Source: Pseudomonas nitroreducens (lineage in GTDB: Bacteria; Pseudomonadota; Gammaproteobacteria; Pseudomonadales; Pseudomonadaceae). Taken from it: a stretch of DNA of 64,000 bases. The stretch covers positions 1 through 64,000 of the forward strand of contig NZ_JACHLI010000010.1 in the NCBI RefSeq assembly GCF_014204515.1, given 5' to 3'. A program made the translations under genes and the position numbers. Below, one piece after another: positions 32,114 to 41,171 of this stretch (the stretch's first letter is position 1; each line of letters begins with the position of its first letter). The notes beneath the pieces are model-generated. The model was given only the letters and a program-made list of their open reading frames with translations, ran no database searches and had not been told where the DNA came from.

Positions 32114-32566
32114 ATGGACGCCCTAACCGCTACAACCTTCCTGCGCCACAACCGCCCCTTGCGCGGAGTATTGATCGACAACCAGCCCTGGTTCGTCGCC
32201 TGCGACTTCGCCCGCCTGCTCGGCCTGCACCATCCCAACGTACTGGCCCAGCGCGTGGAGCCGCACGAGGTGCGCCATATCAGGCTGCTTGACCACGGCG
32301 GCGGCGAACACCGCGCTGAAGTCCTTAACGAACCCGCGCTGTACAAGGCCCTGCTGCGCTTCGCCAACCCGGAAACACGCCAGCTGGGCCGCTGGCTGCA
32401 CGAAGAAGTAATTCCGCTGCTGCGCGACCAGCACCAGAACGAAGGCCACTATCCCCGCCGGCTGCTGATGAACTGGTGCGCCCGCCGCGTGACCTTGCTG
32501 GATTGGCAGGGGGAGCTGTGGGTGCCGTGGGAGCAGATTCCGTACTTCAGCGAAGTGAAGAACTGA
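32114..32566 (+). CDS. Bro-N domain (phage antirepressor-like) protein
   Basis: A 150-residue protein with a Bro-N DNA-binding domain over about residues 5-110 (RGVLIDNQPWFVACDFARLL; LNEPALYKALLRFANPETRQ; FRRWLHEEVIPLLR-like GRWLHEEVIPLLR). Such domains occur in phage antirepressors. There is no KilA-C or Ant C-terminal domain, only about 40 extra residues. It is probably a domesticated or remnant phage gene, since no other phage genes are near. The structured leader suggests post-transcriptional control. Confidence 0.82.
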   Translation: MDALTATTFLRHNRPLRGVLIDNQPWFVACDFARLLGLHHPNVLAQRVEPHEVRHIRLLDHGGGEHRAEVLNEPALYKALLRFANPETRQLGRWLHEEVIPLLRDQHQNEGHYPRRLLMNWCARRVTLLDWQGELWVPWEQIPYFSEVKN

Positions 32567-32585
32567 AGCCAACAGAACAGCTGGT

Positions 32586-32626
32586 CTGAATATCAAGTCA
32601 TGTGCATTGCCTTACTTGATATTCAG
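32586..32626. repeat. Perfect 13-bp inverted repeat after the Bro-N gene
   Basis: CTGAATATCAAGT (32586-32598) and ACTTGATATTCAG (32614-32626) with a 15-nt spacer, no T-tract. It opens a 309-bp AT-richer gap (32567-32875) that should hold the fimbrial promoter; nothing coding seen there. Confidence 0.6.
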
Positions 32627-32875
32627 CGGCACTATCCACGGCGCCGAAGTTACCACCGCACTGCGTAAAACCAAGAATAAGAAACGTCTTATTGCCCGCA
32701 ATCCCAGCAAATCAGCGCTTCTACGAAATCCCTGCAAAGTATCAACTCAAGAAATTTCTTGCCCCACGCCAAGTTTCACCTTGTGGTCATTGTTTAGCGA
32801 GCTACTTAACATTTCCCGGCGCTCCAGATGGGGCCATTTGTTAATGCTAAACACTCCTCAAGGACATAAGTTTCA

Positions 32876-33457
32876 ATGAAAGCTTTCAAACTTCTGCTGC
32901 TGACTTCCGCCATGACCGCTCTGGCCGGCAACGCCCTGGCCGCCGATGGCACCATCAACTTCACCGGTGAAATCATCGCCGCTTCCTGCAAGGTCGGCGC
33001 CAACACCGGCGCCGTCGTGGGTGGCGACGTGGGCCATCAGACCGTCGACGTCAAGCTGGGCAAGGTCAGCGCGGACTCCATCTCGGGTACCGCAGGCGGC
33101 GGCATCGCTGCCGGCACCAACATCAGCCTGAGCCTGGATTGCGGCGCCACCGGCAAGGACCTGAGCAACGTCAAGCTGGCCTTCGACCCGGCTTCGGGTT
33201 CGGGCCTGGACCTGAAGAACAACTCCCTGCTCAAGGTCACCGGCGGTGCCGGCGGCGTGGGTATCGGTCTGTACAACGACCAGAACCAGCTGATCAACCT
33301 GGCGGCCAACGAAGGCTACACCGGCGAGATCGTCAAGGAAGCCGACGACAGCTACAAGGCCACCCTGAACCTGCGCGCCGGCTATGTGGCCAACGGCGAC
33401 ACCATCGTTCCGGGCGCGGCCAACGGCACCCTGCCGTTCACCCTGTCCTACGAATAA
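32876..33457 (+). CDS. Type 1-like fimbrial major subunit
   Basis: A 193-residue pilin of the chaperone-usher class. A signal peptide ends near GNALAA (22-23). The mature protein starts with ADGTINFTGEIIAASCKV, the N-terminal donor strand followed by the first Cys. A second Cys is in SLSLDCGATGKDL. The C-terminus NGTLPFTLSYE gives the pilin beta-zipper with its penultimate Tyr. It is first of four genes (pilin, chaperone, usher, tip protein), and a strong hairpin follows the stop. It resembles Cup fimbrial subunits of P. aeruginosa, but I cannot equate it to CupA, B or C. Confidence 0.87.
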   Translation: MKAFKLLLLTSAMTALAGNALAADGTINFTGEIIAASCKVGANTGAVVGGDVGHQTVDVKLGKVSADSISGTAGGGIAAGTNISLSLDCGATGKDLSNVKLAFDPASGSGLDLKNNSLLKVTGGAGGVGIGLYNDQNQLINLAANEGYTGEIVKEADDSYKATLNLRAGYVANGDTIVPGAANGTLPFTLSYE

Positions 33458-33466
33458 GCCCTGCCC

Positions 33467-33487
33467 GCGGGGGCGCAACGCCCCCGC
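33467..33487 (+). promoter_or_regulatory. Hairpin between pilin and chaperone genes
   Basis: A perfect 9-bp GC stem GCGGGGGCG-CAA-CGCCCCCGC, 9 nt after the pilin stop and followed by TCTATTTTCG. Likely a partial terminator/stabiliser favouring pilin mRNA. Confidence 0.65.
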
Positions 33488-33504
33488 TCTATTTTCGCGA
33501 GCCG

Positions 33505-34227
33505 ATGATGAAAGCCTCCAATCTCCTGTGCTTCAGCCTGCTGCTGGGGCTCTCTGCCTTTTCCAGTTCCAGCCCGGCCGGCATCCAGGTCGGTGGCACG
33601 CGCGTGGTGTTCCCCGCCAGCAGCCGCGAGGCCTCCATCCAGGTGCGCAACGAGGGCAGCGAAGACATCATGATCCAGTCCTGGGTCGAGCCGGCGCCAG
33701 AGGCCAAAGGGTCCCCCGTGCCCTTCGCCATTACCCCGTCCCTGGCGCGCCTGGGCGGCAAGCAGCAGCAGATGCTGCGCATCTTCTACCAGGGCAAGGG
33801 CCTGCCCGAAGACCAGGAGTCGGTGTTCTGGCTGAGCGTGCAGGAGATTCCGCAGGTCGCGGAGGACTCCAACAGCCTGCAGATCGCCTTCCGCCAGCGC
33901 CTCAAACTGTTCTATCGGCCGCACCATCTTCCCGGTACGGCGGAAGAAGCGGCGAAGAACCTGAACTGGAACTTCCTCAATGAGGCCGGGCAACCGCTGC
34001 TACTTGCCGCCAACCCTTCGGTATTCCATGTTTCCCTGGCCAAGATAAAAGTCGTCGCGGACAACAAGGAATACTTCGCCGACGCCAGAATGCTCAACCC
34101 AAGAGGCACGGCAAAGTTCAAATTGAAAGGACTTCCCAGTTCATTTCGCGGCACTGCCCAAGTGCACTGGCAGTCGATCAATGATTACGGCGGACTGGTC
34201 GATCACCAGGCGCCAGTGAACTTCTAA
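33505..34227 (+). CDS. Periplasmic pilus assembly chaperone
   Basis: A 240-residue PapD-like chaperone. After the signal peptide (about 1-25) come the G1-strand region of domain 1 (GTRVVFPASSREASIQVRNE), the EVFWLSVQEIP-type motif (ESVFWLSVQEIP) and the alternating hydrophobic LQIAFRQRLKLFYRP. The conserved Arg in GTRVVFPA and Lys in FRQRLKLFYRP anchor the pilin C-terminus in this family. Two adjacent ATGs (33505, 33508) are possible starts. Lies 47 nt after the pilin stop. Confidence 0.9.
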   Translation: MMKASNLLCFSLLLGLSAFSSSSPAGIQVGGTRVVFPASSREASIQVRNEGSEDIMIQSWVEPAPEAKGSPVPFAITPSLARLGGKQQQMLRIFYQGKGLPEDQESVFWLSVQEIPQVAEDSNSLQIAFRQRLKLFYRPHHLPGTAEEAAKNLNWNFLNEAGQPLLLAANPSVFHVSLAKIKVVADNKEYFADARMLNPRGTAKFKLKGLPSSFRGTAQVHWQSINDYGGLVDHQAPVNF

Positions 34228-34332
34228 GTACTCACTACTTATTGAATTTCTCTCCTTGGGAATCATGGCCCCGGGATATTCCCTGCACAGGAAGGTGCTG
34301 TCTTGGACTTGCGTTTACTCCACTGCCGACCG

Positions 34333-36831
34333 ATGAAAACTTCCAAGTTGAATTCCCCTGCCCGCTTGTCCTGCCTGGCCGCCGCCAGCCTGCTCGGCTC
34401 CAGCGACCTGGCCGCGGCGCAATTCAACCCGATGTTCCTGCAGGACAAGGGCTCGGCGGTGGACCTGCGCTATTTCGAGCAGAACAACGGCGTGGTGCCC
34501 GGCACCTACAGCGTCGACCTGTACCTGAACCAGCGCCTGGACCGGCGCCAGGAGATCAGCTTCCGTACCGATAGCGAGGCCGAGCACGCCGACGCGCAAC
34601 CGTTGCTGCCGCTGGGCCTGCTGCGCGAGATGGGCGTGAACATCGAGCGCCTGGTGCACGAAGGCATCGTTGCGCCCGACAGCGCCGACGACGAGCCGGT
34701 GTACCTGCTGCGCATCGAGGGCGCGGCGGTGCAATACGACGCCAACAAGCTCGCGTTGTTCGTCGATGTGCCGCAGGCCTATATCCAGCGCCGTTCGCGC
34801 GGTTACGTCGACCCTTCGCTGTGGGACGAAGGCATCACCGCGGCGTTCACCAACTACCAGGCGAACTTCAACCGCAACAGCGGCGATGGCTATTCCAGCG
34901 ACTACGGCTACCTGGGCCTGCGCAACGGCCTGAACTTCGGCCTGTGGCGCCTGCGCAACGACTCGTCGATCAGCCAGGGCACCGGCATGACGCGCTCCTT
35001 CTCCAGCAACCGCACCTACCTTGAGCGCGATGTCAGCTCGCTCAAGGGCCGCTTCGCCCTGGGCCAGCTGTTCAGCAACGGCGACATCTTCGACAGCAGC
35101 CGCTTCAAGGGCGTGCAGCTGAGCTCCGACCTGGGCATGCTGCCCGACAACGAAGTCGGTTACGCGCCGGTGGTGCGCGGCATCGCCGAGACCCACGCGA
35201 CGGTGGAAGTCCGCCAGAACGGCTACGTGATCTATTCGACCACGGTGTCGCCGGGCGCCTTCGAGATCCACGACATCTACCCCAGCGGCTCGAATGGCGA
35301 CATGGAAATCACCATCATCGAGTCCGACGGGCGCGAGCGTAAGTACACCCAGGCCTATTCCTACCTGCCGGTGATGACCCGCCGCGGCAACTTCCAGTAC
35401 AGCCTGTCGGCCGGCCAGTACGACAGCGATGGCGCGCCCTCGCCCAACCTGCTGCAGGCCACTGCGGTCTATGGCACAACCGACAACCTGACGACTTACG
35501 GCGGCGTGCTCAGTGCCGAGCGCTACAACGCGCTCAACCTGGGCGTGGGCGTCAACTCGGCGCTGGGCGGCATGTCGGTGGACGTCACCAACAGCCGTTC
35601 GAATGCCGGCCACGGCCGCTCCAACAGCGGGCAGAGCGTGCGCTTCCTCTATTCGAAGACGCTCAACGCCACCGACACCACCTTCACCATGGCCGGCTAT
35701 CGCTACTCGACCTCCGGCTACCGCACCCTCGCCGAGCACATCGACGAGCTGGACTACCAGGACCGCGACGGCTACGCCGGCGGCCGGCCGAAGAACCGCC
35801 TGGACCTCAACGTCAACCAGACGCTGGGCAATGGCTCGGTGTTCCTCAGCGCCGGCGAGACCGACTACTGGAACCGCGGCGGCAGCATGCGCCGTCTGCA
35901 GATGGGCTACAGCGGCACCTACCGCGACGTCAGCTACAGTGTTTCGGCCTCGCATACCCAGGACGCGGGGCGCTCCGGCGGCTCGGACAACCAGTTGGCA
36001 GTGTCCTTCAGCGTGCCGTTCGGCTCCCGTGCGCGCTCCCATCGCCTGTACAGCAGCGCGACCAAGTCCAACCGTGGCGATACCGATCTGCAGGCCGGCG
36101 TTTCCGGCTACCTGGACGATGCCGGCGCCCTGGCCTACAGCGCCCAGGCCGGGCGCTACGGCCACGAGCAGTCGGGCAGCGTCGGCCTGAGCTGGGACGC
36201 GCCGTCGAGCAAACTCGCCGGCAACTATTCGAAGTCCGGCGACTCGCGGCACATCGACCTGACTGCCGCCGGGGTAGTGGTGGCGCACAGCGACGGGGTG
36301 ACCTTCGGCCAACCCGTGGGCGAGACCTTCGCACTGGTCGAGGTGCCGGGCGTGAAGAACGTCGGCCTGGAAAACGCCACCGCCCGCACTGACAGCGCCG
36401 GCTACACCATCGAGGGCTACGTACAGCCCTACCGCTACAACTGGATGAACCTCGATACCCAGACCCTGGGCAGCGACGTGGAAGTCAGCGACACCTCGCA
36501 GCAGGTAGTGCCGCGCCGCGGTGCAGTGGTCAAGGCGCGCTTCGCCGCGGCTTCCGGCCGCCGCGTGCAGTTCGTCCTGCGCCTGGCCGACGGCGCCACC
36601 CTGCCCTTCGGTGCGCAACTGCTGGATGAGAAGGACAACCTGCTGGCGGTGGTGGACAACCAGTCCCGCGCCCTGGTGTTCGGCATCCCCCAGCAAGGCT
36701 GGCTGAAAGTGCGCTGGGCGGCCGGTGGCTGCTCGGTGCCCTACAAGTTGCCCGAGCCCGACGCGACCCTGGTGTACGACGAAGTCAAGGCGATCTGTGG
36801 CGTGCAGCCCCAGCCGGCGCCGAAATCCTGA
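34333..36831 (+). CDS. Outer-membrane fimbrial usher
   Basis: An 832-residue FimD/PapC-family usher that forms the 24-strand outer-membrane pore. Signal peptide to about residue 29 (SSDLAAA), N-terminal domain (about 30-150; FLQDKGSAVDLRYFEQNNG), barrel with plug (about 150-660; DNEVGYAPVVRGIAETHATV), then C-terminal domains ending DEVKAICG. The ATG at 34333 overlaps (ATGA) the stop of a 23-codon frame starting at 34265, which may act as translational leader. A TTG at 34303 with a strong AGGAAGG upstream is the alternative and would lengthen the signal peptide n-region by ten residues. Confidence 0.88.
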   Translation: MKTSKLNSPARLSCLAAASLLGSSDLAAAQFNPMFLQDKGSAVDLRYFEQNNGVVPGTYSVDLYLNQRLDRRQEISFRTDSEAEHADAQPLLPLGLLREMGVNIERLVHEGIVAPDSADDEPVYLLRIEGAAVQYDANKLALFVDVPQAYIQRRSRGYVDPSLWDEGITAAFTNYQANFNRNSGDGYSSDYGYLGLRNGLNFGLWRLRNDSSISQGTGMTRSFSSNRTYLERDVSSLKGRFALGQLFSNGDIFDSSRFKGVQLSSDLGMLPDNEVGYAPVVRGIAETHATVEVRQNGYVIYSTTVSPGAFEIHDIYPSGSNGDMEITIIESDGRERKYTQAYSYLPVMTRRGNFQYSLSAGQYDSDGAPSPNLLQATAVYGTTDNLTTYGGVLSAERYNALNLGVGVNSALGGMSVDVTNSRSNAGHGRSNSGQSVRFLYSKTLNATDTTFTMAGYRYSTSGYRTLAEHIDELDYQDRDGYAGGRPKNRLDLNVNQTLGNGSVFLSAGETDYWNRGGSMRRLQMGYSGTYRDVSYSVSASHTQDAGRSGGSDNQLAVSFSVPFGSRARSHRLYSSATKSNRGDTDLQAGVSGYLDDAGALAYSAQAGRYGHEQSGSVGLSWDAPSSKLAGNYSKSGDSRHIDLTAAGVVVAHSDGVTFGQPVGETFALVEVPGVKNVGLENATARTDSAGYTIEGYVQPYRYNWMNLDTQTLGSDVEVSDTSQQVVPRRGAVVKARFAAASGRRVQFVLRLADGATLPFGAQLLDEKDNLLAVVDNQSRALVFGIPQQGWLKVRWAAGGCSVPYKLPEPDATLVYDEVKAICGVQPQPAPKS

Positions 36832-36932
36832 TCGGGCGCGAACGCGCCCACCCTTTCCCCGAGCAGGCCACGTTCCTGCTGGACGACCGGCACAGGCGAC
36901 TTGCGTCGCCCAGCCGGCAATGGAGTCCTGAG

Positions 36933-37925
36933 ATGAAACTGACGGTACTGGCCCTGGCCACCACCTGCGCCGCCCTGGCCCTGAACACCGCCCAGGCGGC
37001 GAACCCGGACAATTGCTACTGGAACACTGGCAGCTCCGGTTCGAACAAGCGCTTCTTCTCCATGGTCGCTCCAGCAAAAATGGAGCTGAAGAAGGTCTCC
37101 GTCGGCGGGACGCTGGCCACGTCCTCCCCGGCCACCATCCACAACGAGATCTGGCAGATCAAGTGCCCCTACCCAGCCACACCCCGCTACTCCGGCGAAT
37201 ACTACGTCGTCGGCGCCGAACTGGTTGAAGGCTACACGGACGTCTACAAGACCGGTGTCGCCGGTATCGGCGTCCGCGTTCGGGGCACGGTGGGCAACAC
37301 GACCTACACCGTGCCGATGGCCCTGGGCCATGCGAACGCGGATCGCACTTACATCAACACGATCAAATCAGTGCAACTCGAATACATCCGCACGGCCCGG
37401 GACGTCGCCCAGGGCACAGCCGTCATGAACTTCCGCATCGAGCAGGACATCAACGGCTGGGAAGCCGCACAGATCAGCGTCAGTGGCAGCACCGTGCTGG
37501 AGAACGAGAATTACTTTTCCGGCTGTGCCGGGGTCGAGATGCTCACGGTTCCCCTGGGCCGCGTGGCCCAGGGCGAAATCGGCAAGGTACGCAAGCCGTT
37601 CAACCTGGACGTGATCTGCTCCGGCCTGCCAGCGGGCACGCAGATTCCGGTGAAGGTCTATTTCGAAGGCGATTCCAATGGGCCGGGCCGCCTGAACCTC
37701 GTGCCCGGTGGCGCGAAAGGGGTGGAGATTTCCCTGGAGAACGACAGCGGTACGCTGCTGCCCTTTTCCAAAGGCGGCGCGCTGTCGATGCAATGGCAGC
37801 ACAGCGAACCTGGCGGAGAGGTCTACCGCCTGCCGATCAGCGCCGGCTATGCGCGCAAGGGCTCGGAGAAACCCGAAGCTGGAGTGGCGAACGCCACGCT
37901 GAACTACATCATCGATTACGACTGA
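36933..37925 (+). CDS. Fimbrial tip/adhesin-type protein
   Basis: A 330-residue secreted protein that ends the chaperone-usher operon. The signal peptide ends near TAQAA (22). The C-terminal half looks like a fimbrial pilin domain (FNLDVICSGLPAGTQIPVKV; final NATLNYIIDYD with the penultimate aromatic), the usual two-domain layout of tip adhesins, with an N-terminal receptor-binding part (about 25-180) that I do not recognise. Cys pairs occur in both halves (NPDNCYW / IKCPYP; FSGCAGV / DVICSG). Position and layout support a tip adhesin; ligand unknown. Confidence 0.78.
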   Translation: MKLTVLALATTCAALALNTAQAANPDNCYWNTGSSGSNKRFFSMVAPAKMELKKVSVGGTLATSSPATIHNEIWQIKCPYPATPRYSGEYYVVGAELVEGYTDVYKTGVAGIGVRVRGTVGNTTYTVPMALGHANADRTYINTIKSVQLEYIRTARDVAQGTAVMNFRIEQDINGWEAAQISVSGSTVLENENYFSGCAGVEMLTVPLGRVAQGEIGKVRKPFNLDVICSGLPAGTQIPVKVYFEGDSNGPGRLNLVPGGAKGVEISLENDSGTLLPFSKGGALSMQWQHSEPGGEVYRLPISAGYARKGSEKPEAGVANATLNYIIDYD

Positions 37926-37930
37926 TTCCA

Positions 37931-37957
37931 GGCCGGGGCAAATCCCCGGCCTTTTTC
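37931..37957 (+). terminator. Terminator of the fimbrial operon
   Basis: Stem GGCCGGGG-CAAAT-CCCCGGCC then TTTTT, five nt after the adhesin stop. It lies 20 bp from the convergent kinase gene and could serve both. Confidence 0.9.
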
Positions 37958-37976
37958 GTTCAGGCCGACAAGGGCT

Positions 37977-40900
37977 TCAGGCGCCCCGCAGCGACTGACT
38001 GATGGTCACCAACAGGTCATCCAGTTCCTGCACCGCTGCCGCTATCGCTTCACGGTCGCCTTCAGCACAAAGGTCTTCCACCTCCACGCAGCGCTCCAGC
38101 AAACCCTGGTGATTGAGCAGGTAAGCGGTGCCCTTGAGCTTGTGGGCGATGCGCCGTACTTCGACCACATCCGCCTCTGCCAGTGCACGACGCAGAGCTG
38201 CCTGCTCGGTGTCGTTGCTGCGCACCACCTGCGCGGCCATGGCCGAGCGGATGTCGCTGGTGGGTGAAGCGTTCGCCGCTGCCCGCGCCTGCTCCTCGCC
38301 GTACAGCGGAATCAGGCGATTGAGCGCCGCGAGGTTGATCGGCTTGGCCAGGGCGTGGTCCATGCCGGAGTCGCGGCAACGCTCCAGCTCCTCGCGCTGG
38401 GCATCGGCGGTGAGGCCGATGATCAGGCACGGTCGCAGCCCCTGCGTCTGTTCCAGGCGGCGGATGCTGCGGGTCAGTTCATGGCCGTCCATCTCCGGCA
38501 TGTTGCAGTCGGTGATGACGGTGTCGATCTCCTGTTCCTGCCAGATCGCCAACGCCTCCAGGCCGTTGCTGGCACTCAGCACACGGTGACCGAGGTAGCT
38601 GATCTGCTGGTAGAGCAGGTACTGGCTGGGCAGGTGGTCCTCGACGATGAGCACAGTCATCGGCCCTCTCACCTCCGGCGCAGTCTGGTCGGAAGCAGCT
38701 GCGCGCGGCCGAACCTGTTCGGCGATTACACGCTCCAGTTCGACGCTGAAGGTCATCCGAGTCCCCTGACCCACTTCGCTGTACGCCTTCAGCTCACCGC
38801 CCATCAGCAGACAGAGCGCCTGGCTGATGGCCAGCCCCAGGCCGGCGCCGGCATTGGGGTCGTTGACCGCGCCGTCGACCACGAAGAAGGGTTTGAACAC
38901 CTGGTCCAGCTGGGCCGCAGGAATCCCCGCGCCGCTGTCGCTGACGCTGACTACGAAACGCAGCGCCGAGTCGCCGTGGGGCTCTACCGCACACTGCAGC
39001 TGCACTTCGCCGCGCTCGGTGAACTTGATCGCGTTGCTCACCAGGTTGGAAACGATCTGCTTGACCTTGACCCCATCGACCCAGACCTGTTCGCCGGCCA
39101 GGGCATCGATGTCGAGTCGCAGCTTGAGCTGCTTCTGTCGTGCCAGGCCGGAGAACACGTTGCCCACCGATTCGAGCAGGTCCTGCATGCGCGCCGGTTC
39201 CGGCACCAGGCTCAGCTTGCTCGACTCGATGCGCGAGATGTCGAGGATGTCGCCAATCAAGGCCAGCAGGCTGATCGCGGATTCGTAGGCGATGTGCACC
39301 GACTGGGCGTTCAGTTCGGGATCGTCGCGACGCGTCAGCACCAGTTCGAGCATGCCGATGATGGCGTTGAGCGGCGTGCGGATTTCGTGGCTCATGGTAG
39401 CGAGGAATACCGATTTGGCGCGGCTGGCCTTCTCCGCCGACTCCTTGGCGACCTGCAGCTCGTCGAGCAGCAACTGGCGCTGGGCGAGGTCCTGGCGCTT
39501 GCGCTGGATGCGCCGACGCTGCATGAAGATCAGCAGGCCAGCCACCAGCAGCAGCACGCCGAGCACCTCGAAGGAGCGCCAGATATAGCCCGCCACGCCT
39601 TCCCAGTACTTGTCGTCGGTGGCCGAGTTGGCGCGCCAGCGCCCGGTGATCTGCAGGTACTGCCGGGGCTGGATTTCGGTCATTGCCTGGTCGAGGATGG
39701 CGATCAGCATGGCCTGGTCCCGCGGTGCTGCGAAGACGATGCGCGCGCCCACGCCTTCGAGCATGCCGCCGATCTTCAGGCTGTTCTCGTACTTGTAGGA
39801 CAGGTAGTAGCGGGCGACATTGGCCGGCGCCAGCACCATGTCCGCCTCGCCGTCACGGACCTGCTTCAAGGCCTCGCCGACGGTATCGATCTCGAGGATG
39901 CGCGCCTTGGGATAACGGCCGGCCAGGCGCTCGCGCGAGAGGTAGCCACGGGGCACCGCCACCCTGAATTCGCCCTGTTGCAGGCGCTGCAGGTCGTCGG
40001 CCTGGCGGATCACGTAAAGGTACGGCGCAGTGGACAGTGCCCGCGAATGCAGCAATGGCGATGCGCTCAGGTCGCTGTCCGGGAGGACACTGAGCGTCGC
40101 CTCGCCCTTCGCCAGTTGCGCAGCGGCTTCGCTCAGCGAGCTGACGCGGGTGATCTCGAAGCGCAGGCCGGTCTTGCGGCGGATCAGGTCGAGCAGGTCC
40201 GAGGCGATGCCATTGAAGCGCCCCCGGCTGTTGAAGAAAGCGTAAGGCGCCAGGTCTTCGCTGACTGCCAGCTTCACCCGCGGCGCCTGCGCCAGCCAGG
40301 CGCGTTGCGCTTCGCTCAGGCTGCCGCGGAAAGCGTTCGGGTCGCAGTTCCGGGTATCGCCCCAGACGTCCTGCGCCGAGAGTACCTGGCAGCGGTTGAG
40401 CCCACCCAGCGCGCGCTGGAGGATGCCGGCGAGTACTGTCTGCCCCGGCGCCGTGGCGAAACCCAGGTCGATCTCCGGCAACTGCGCACTCTGGTTCACC
40501 ACCAGCTGGTTGCTGAACAGCTGGCTGGACAGGTAATGGGTGGAAAAGGTATCGCCGAGGTAGACATCGGCTTCGCCGGTCAGCACCGCCGCCATGGCCG
40601 CCAGGGGCGAGTCGAAGTCTTTCAGGATGCCCAGGCCGCCGCGGCGCAGATAGAGATCGCGGGCGCTGTCATGGGCTACCGCGATGCGGGTCTGCGGATC
40701 GCGCGTGCTGTACTCGCGCAAATCCCCACCTTCCGAAAACAGCGACAGCTCCGTGCGCGCAAAGGGCGGCGTCAGATCCAGGCCCTGCTCTTGCGCCTCA
40801 ACAACGGTGGCACTGGCAAGCAGGTCGATCTGCCCGGCATGCAAAGCCGCGTAGGCCGACTGCGCCGAATCGAAGGTGCGCACGCGGATCGGCACGCCCA

Positions 40901-41171
40901 GTTCGCGCTGCAGGGCCACCAGGTAATCCGCCGCGATGCCTTCGAAGCCGTGCTCCTCGGTGAAGATCCGGTAAGGCGGAAACACGTCCCGGCGGACGCC
41001 GACCCACAGCTCGCCCCGCTGCCGCAGCCAGTCGCGCTCGGCTGCAGTGAGTTGCACCTTCAGTTCGTTCAGCGGTTGCCGTGCCCGTGGCTGCAAGTCC
41101 TCCGCCCAGGCCGACGCCGAGGTCAGCAGCATCAGCAGAAGCAGGACCAGGCGCGTCAGCGGCGCGACCAT
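37977..41171 (-). CDS. Hybrid sensor kinase, RocS-like
   Basis: A 1064-residue unorthodox kinase. Signal peptide (about 1-23), two tandem periplasmic solute-binding (SBP_bac_3) domains (about 45-270 and 285-525), a transmembrane helix (about 540-560, SFEVLGVLLLVAGLLIFM), HisKA with His in ATMSHEIRTPLNAIIGML, catalytic domain with NLVSNAIKFTE, receiver with Asp in DTVITDCNMPEMDG, and C-terminal Hpt with His in RRIAHKLKGTAYLL. This is the RocS/BvgS architecture. In P. aeruginosa RocS-RocA systems control cup fimbrial genes. The gene follows its response regulator with stop and start sharing one base (TGATG). Convergent with the fimbrial operon. Confidence 0.87.
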   Translation of the reverse strand: MVAPLTRLVLLLLMLLTSASAWAEDLQPRARQPLNELKVQLTAAERDWLRQRGELWVGVRRDVFPPYRIFTEEHGFEGIAADYLVALQRELGVPIRVRTFDSAQSAYAALHAGQIDLLASATVVEAQEQGLDLTPPFARTELSLFSEGGDLREYSTRDPQTRIAVAHDSARDLYLRRGGLGILKDFDSPLAAMAAVLTGEADVYLGDTFSTHYLSSQLFSNQLVVNQSAQLPEIDLGFATAPGQTVLAGILQRALGGLNRCQVLSAQDVWGDTRNCDPNAFRGSLSEAQRAWLAQAPRVKLAVSEDLAPYAFFNSRGRFNGIASDLLDLIRRKTGLRFEITRVSSLSEAAAQLAKGEATLSVLPDSDLSASPLLHSRALSTAPYLYVIRQADDLQRLQQGEFRVAVPRGYLSRERLAGRYPKARILEIDTVGEALKQVRDGEADMVLAPANVARYYLSYKYENSLKIGGMLEGVGARIVFAAPRDQAMLIAILDQAMTEIQPRQYLQITGRWRANSATDDKYWEGVAGYIWRSFEVLGVLLLVAGLLIFMQRRRIQRKRQDLAQRQLLLDELQVAKESAEKASRAKSVFLATMSHEIRTPLNAIIGMLELVLTRRDDPELNAQSVHIAYESAISLLALIGDILDISRIESSKLSLVPEPARMQDLLESVGNVFSGLARQKQLKLRLDIDALAGEQVWVDGVKVKQIVSNLVSNAIKFTERGEVQLQCAVEPHGDSALRFVVSVSDSGAGIPAAQLDQVFKPFFVVDGAVNDPNAGAGLGLAISQALCLLMGGELKAYSEVGQGTRMTFSVELERVIAEQVRPRAAASDQTAPEVRGPMTVLIVEDHLPSQYLLYQQISYLGHRVLSASNGLEALAIWQEQEIDTVITDCNMPEMDGHELTRSIRRLEQTQGLRPCLIIGLTADAQREELERCRDSGMDHALAKPINLAALNRLIPLYGEEQARAAANASPTSDIRSAMAAQVVRSNDTEQAALRRALAEADVVEVRRIAHKLKGTAYLLNHQGLLERCVEVEDLCAEGDREAIAAAVQELDDLLVTISQSLRGA

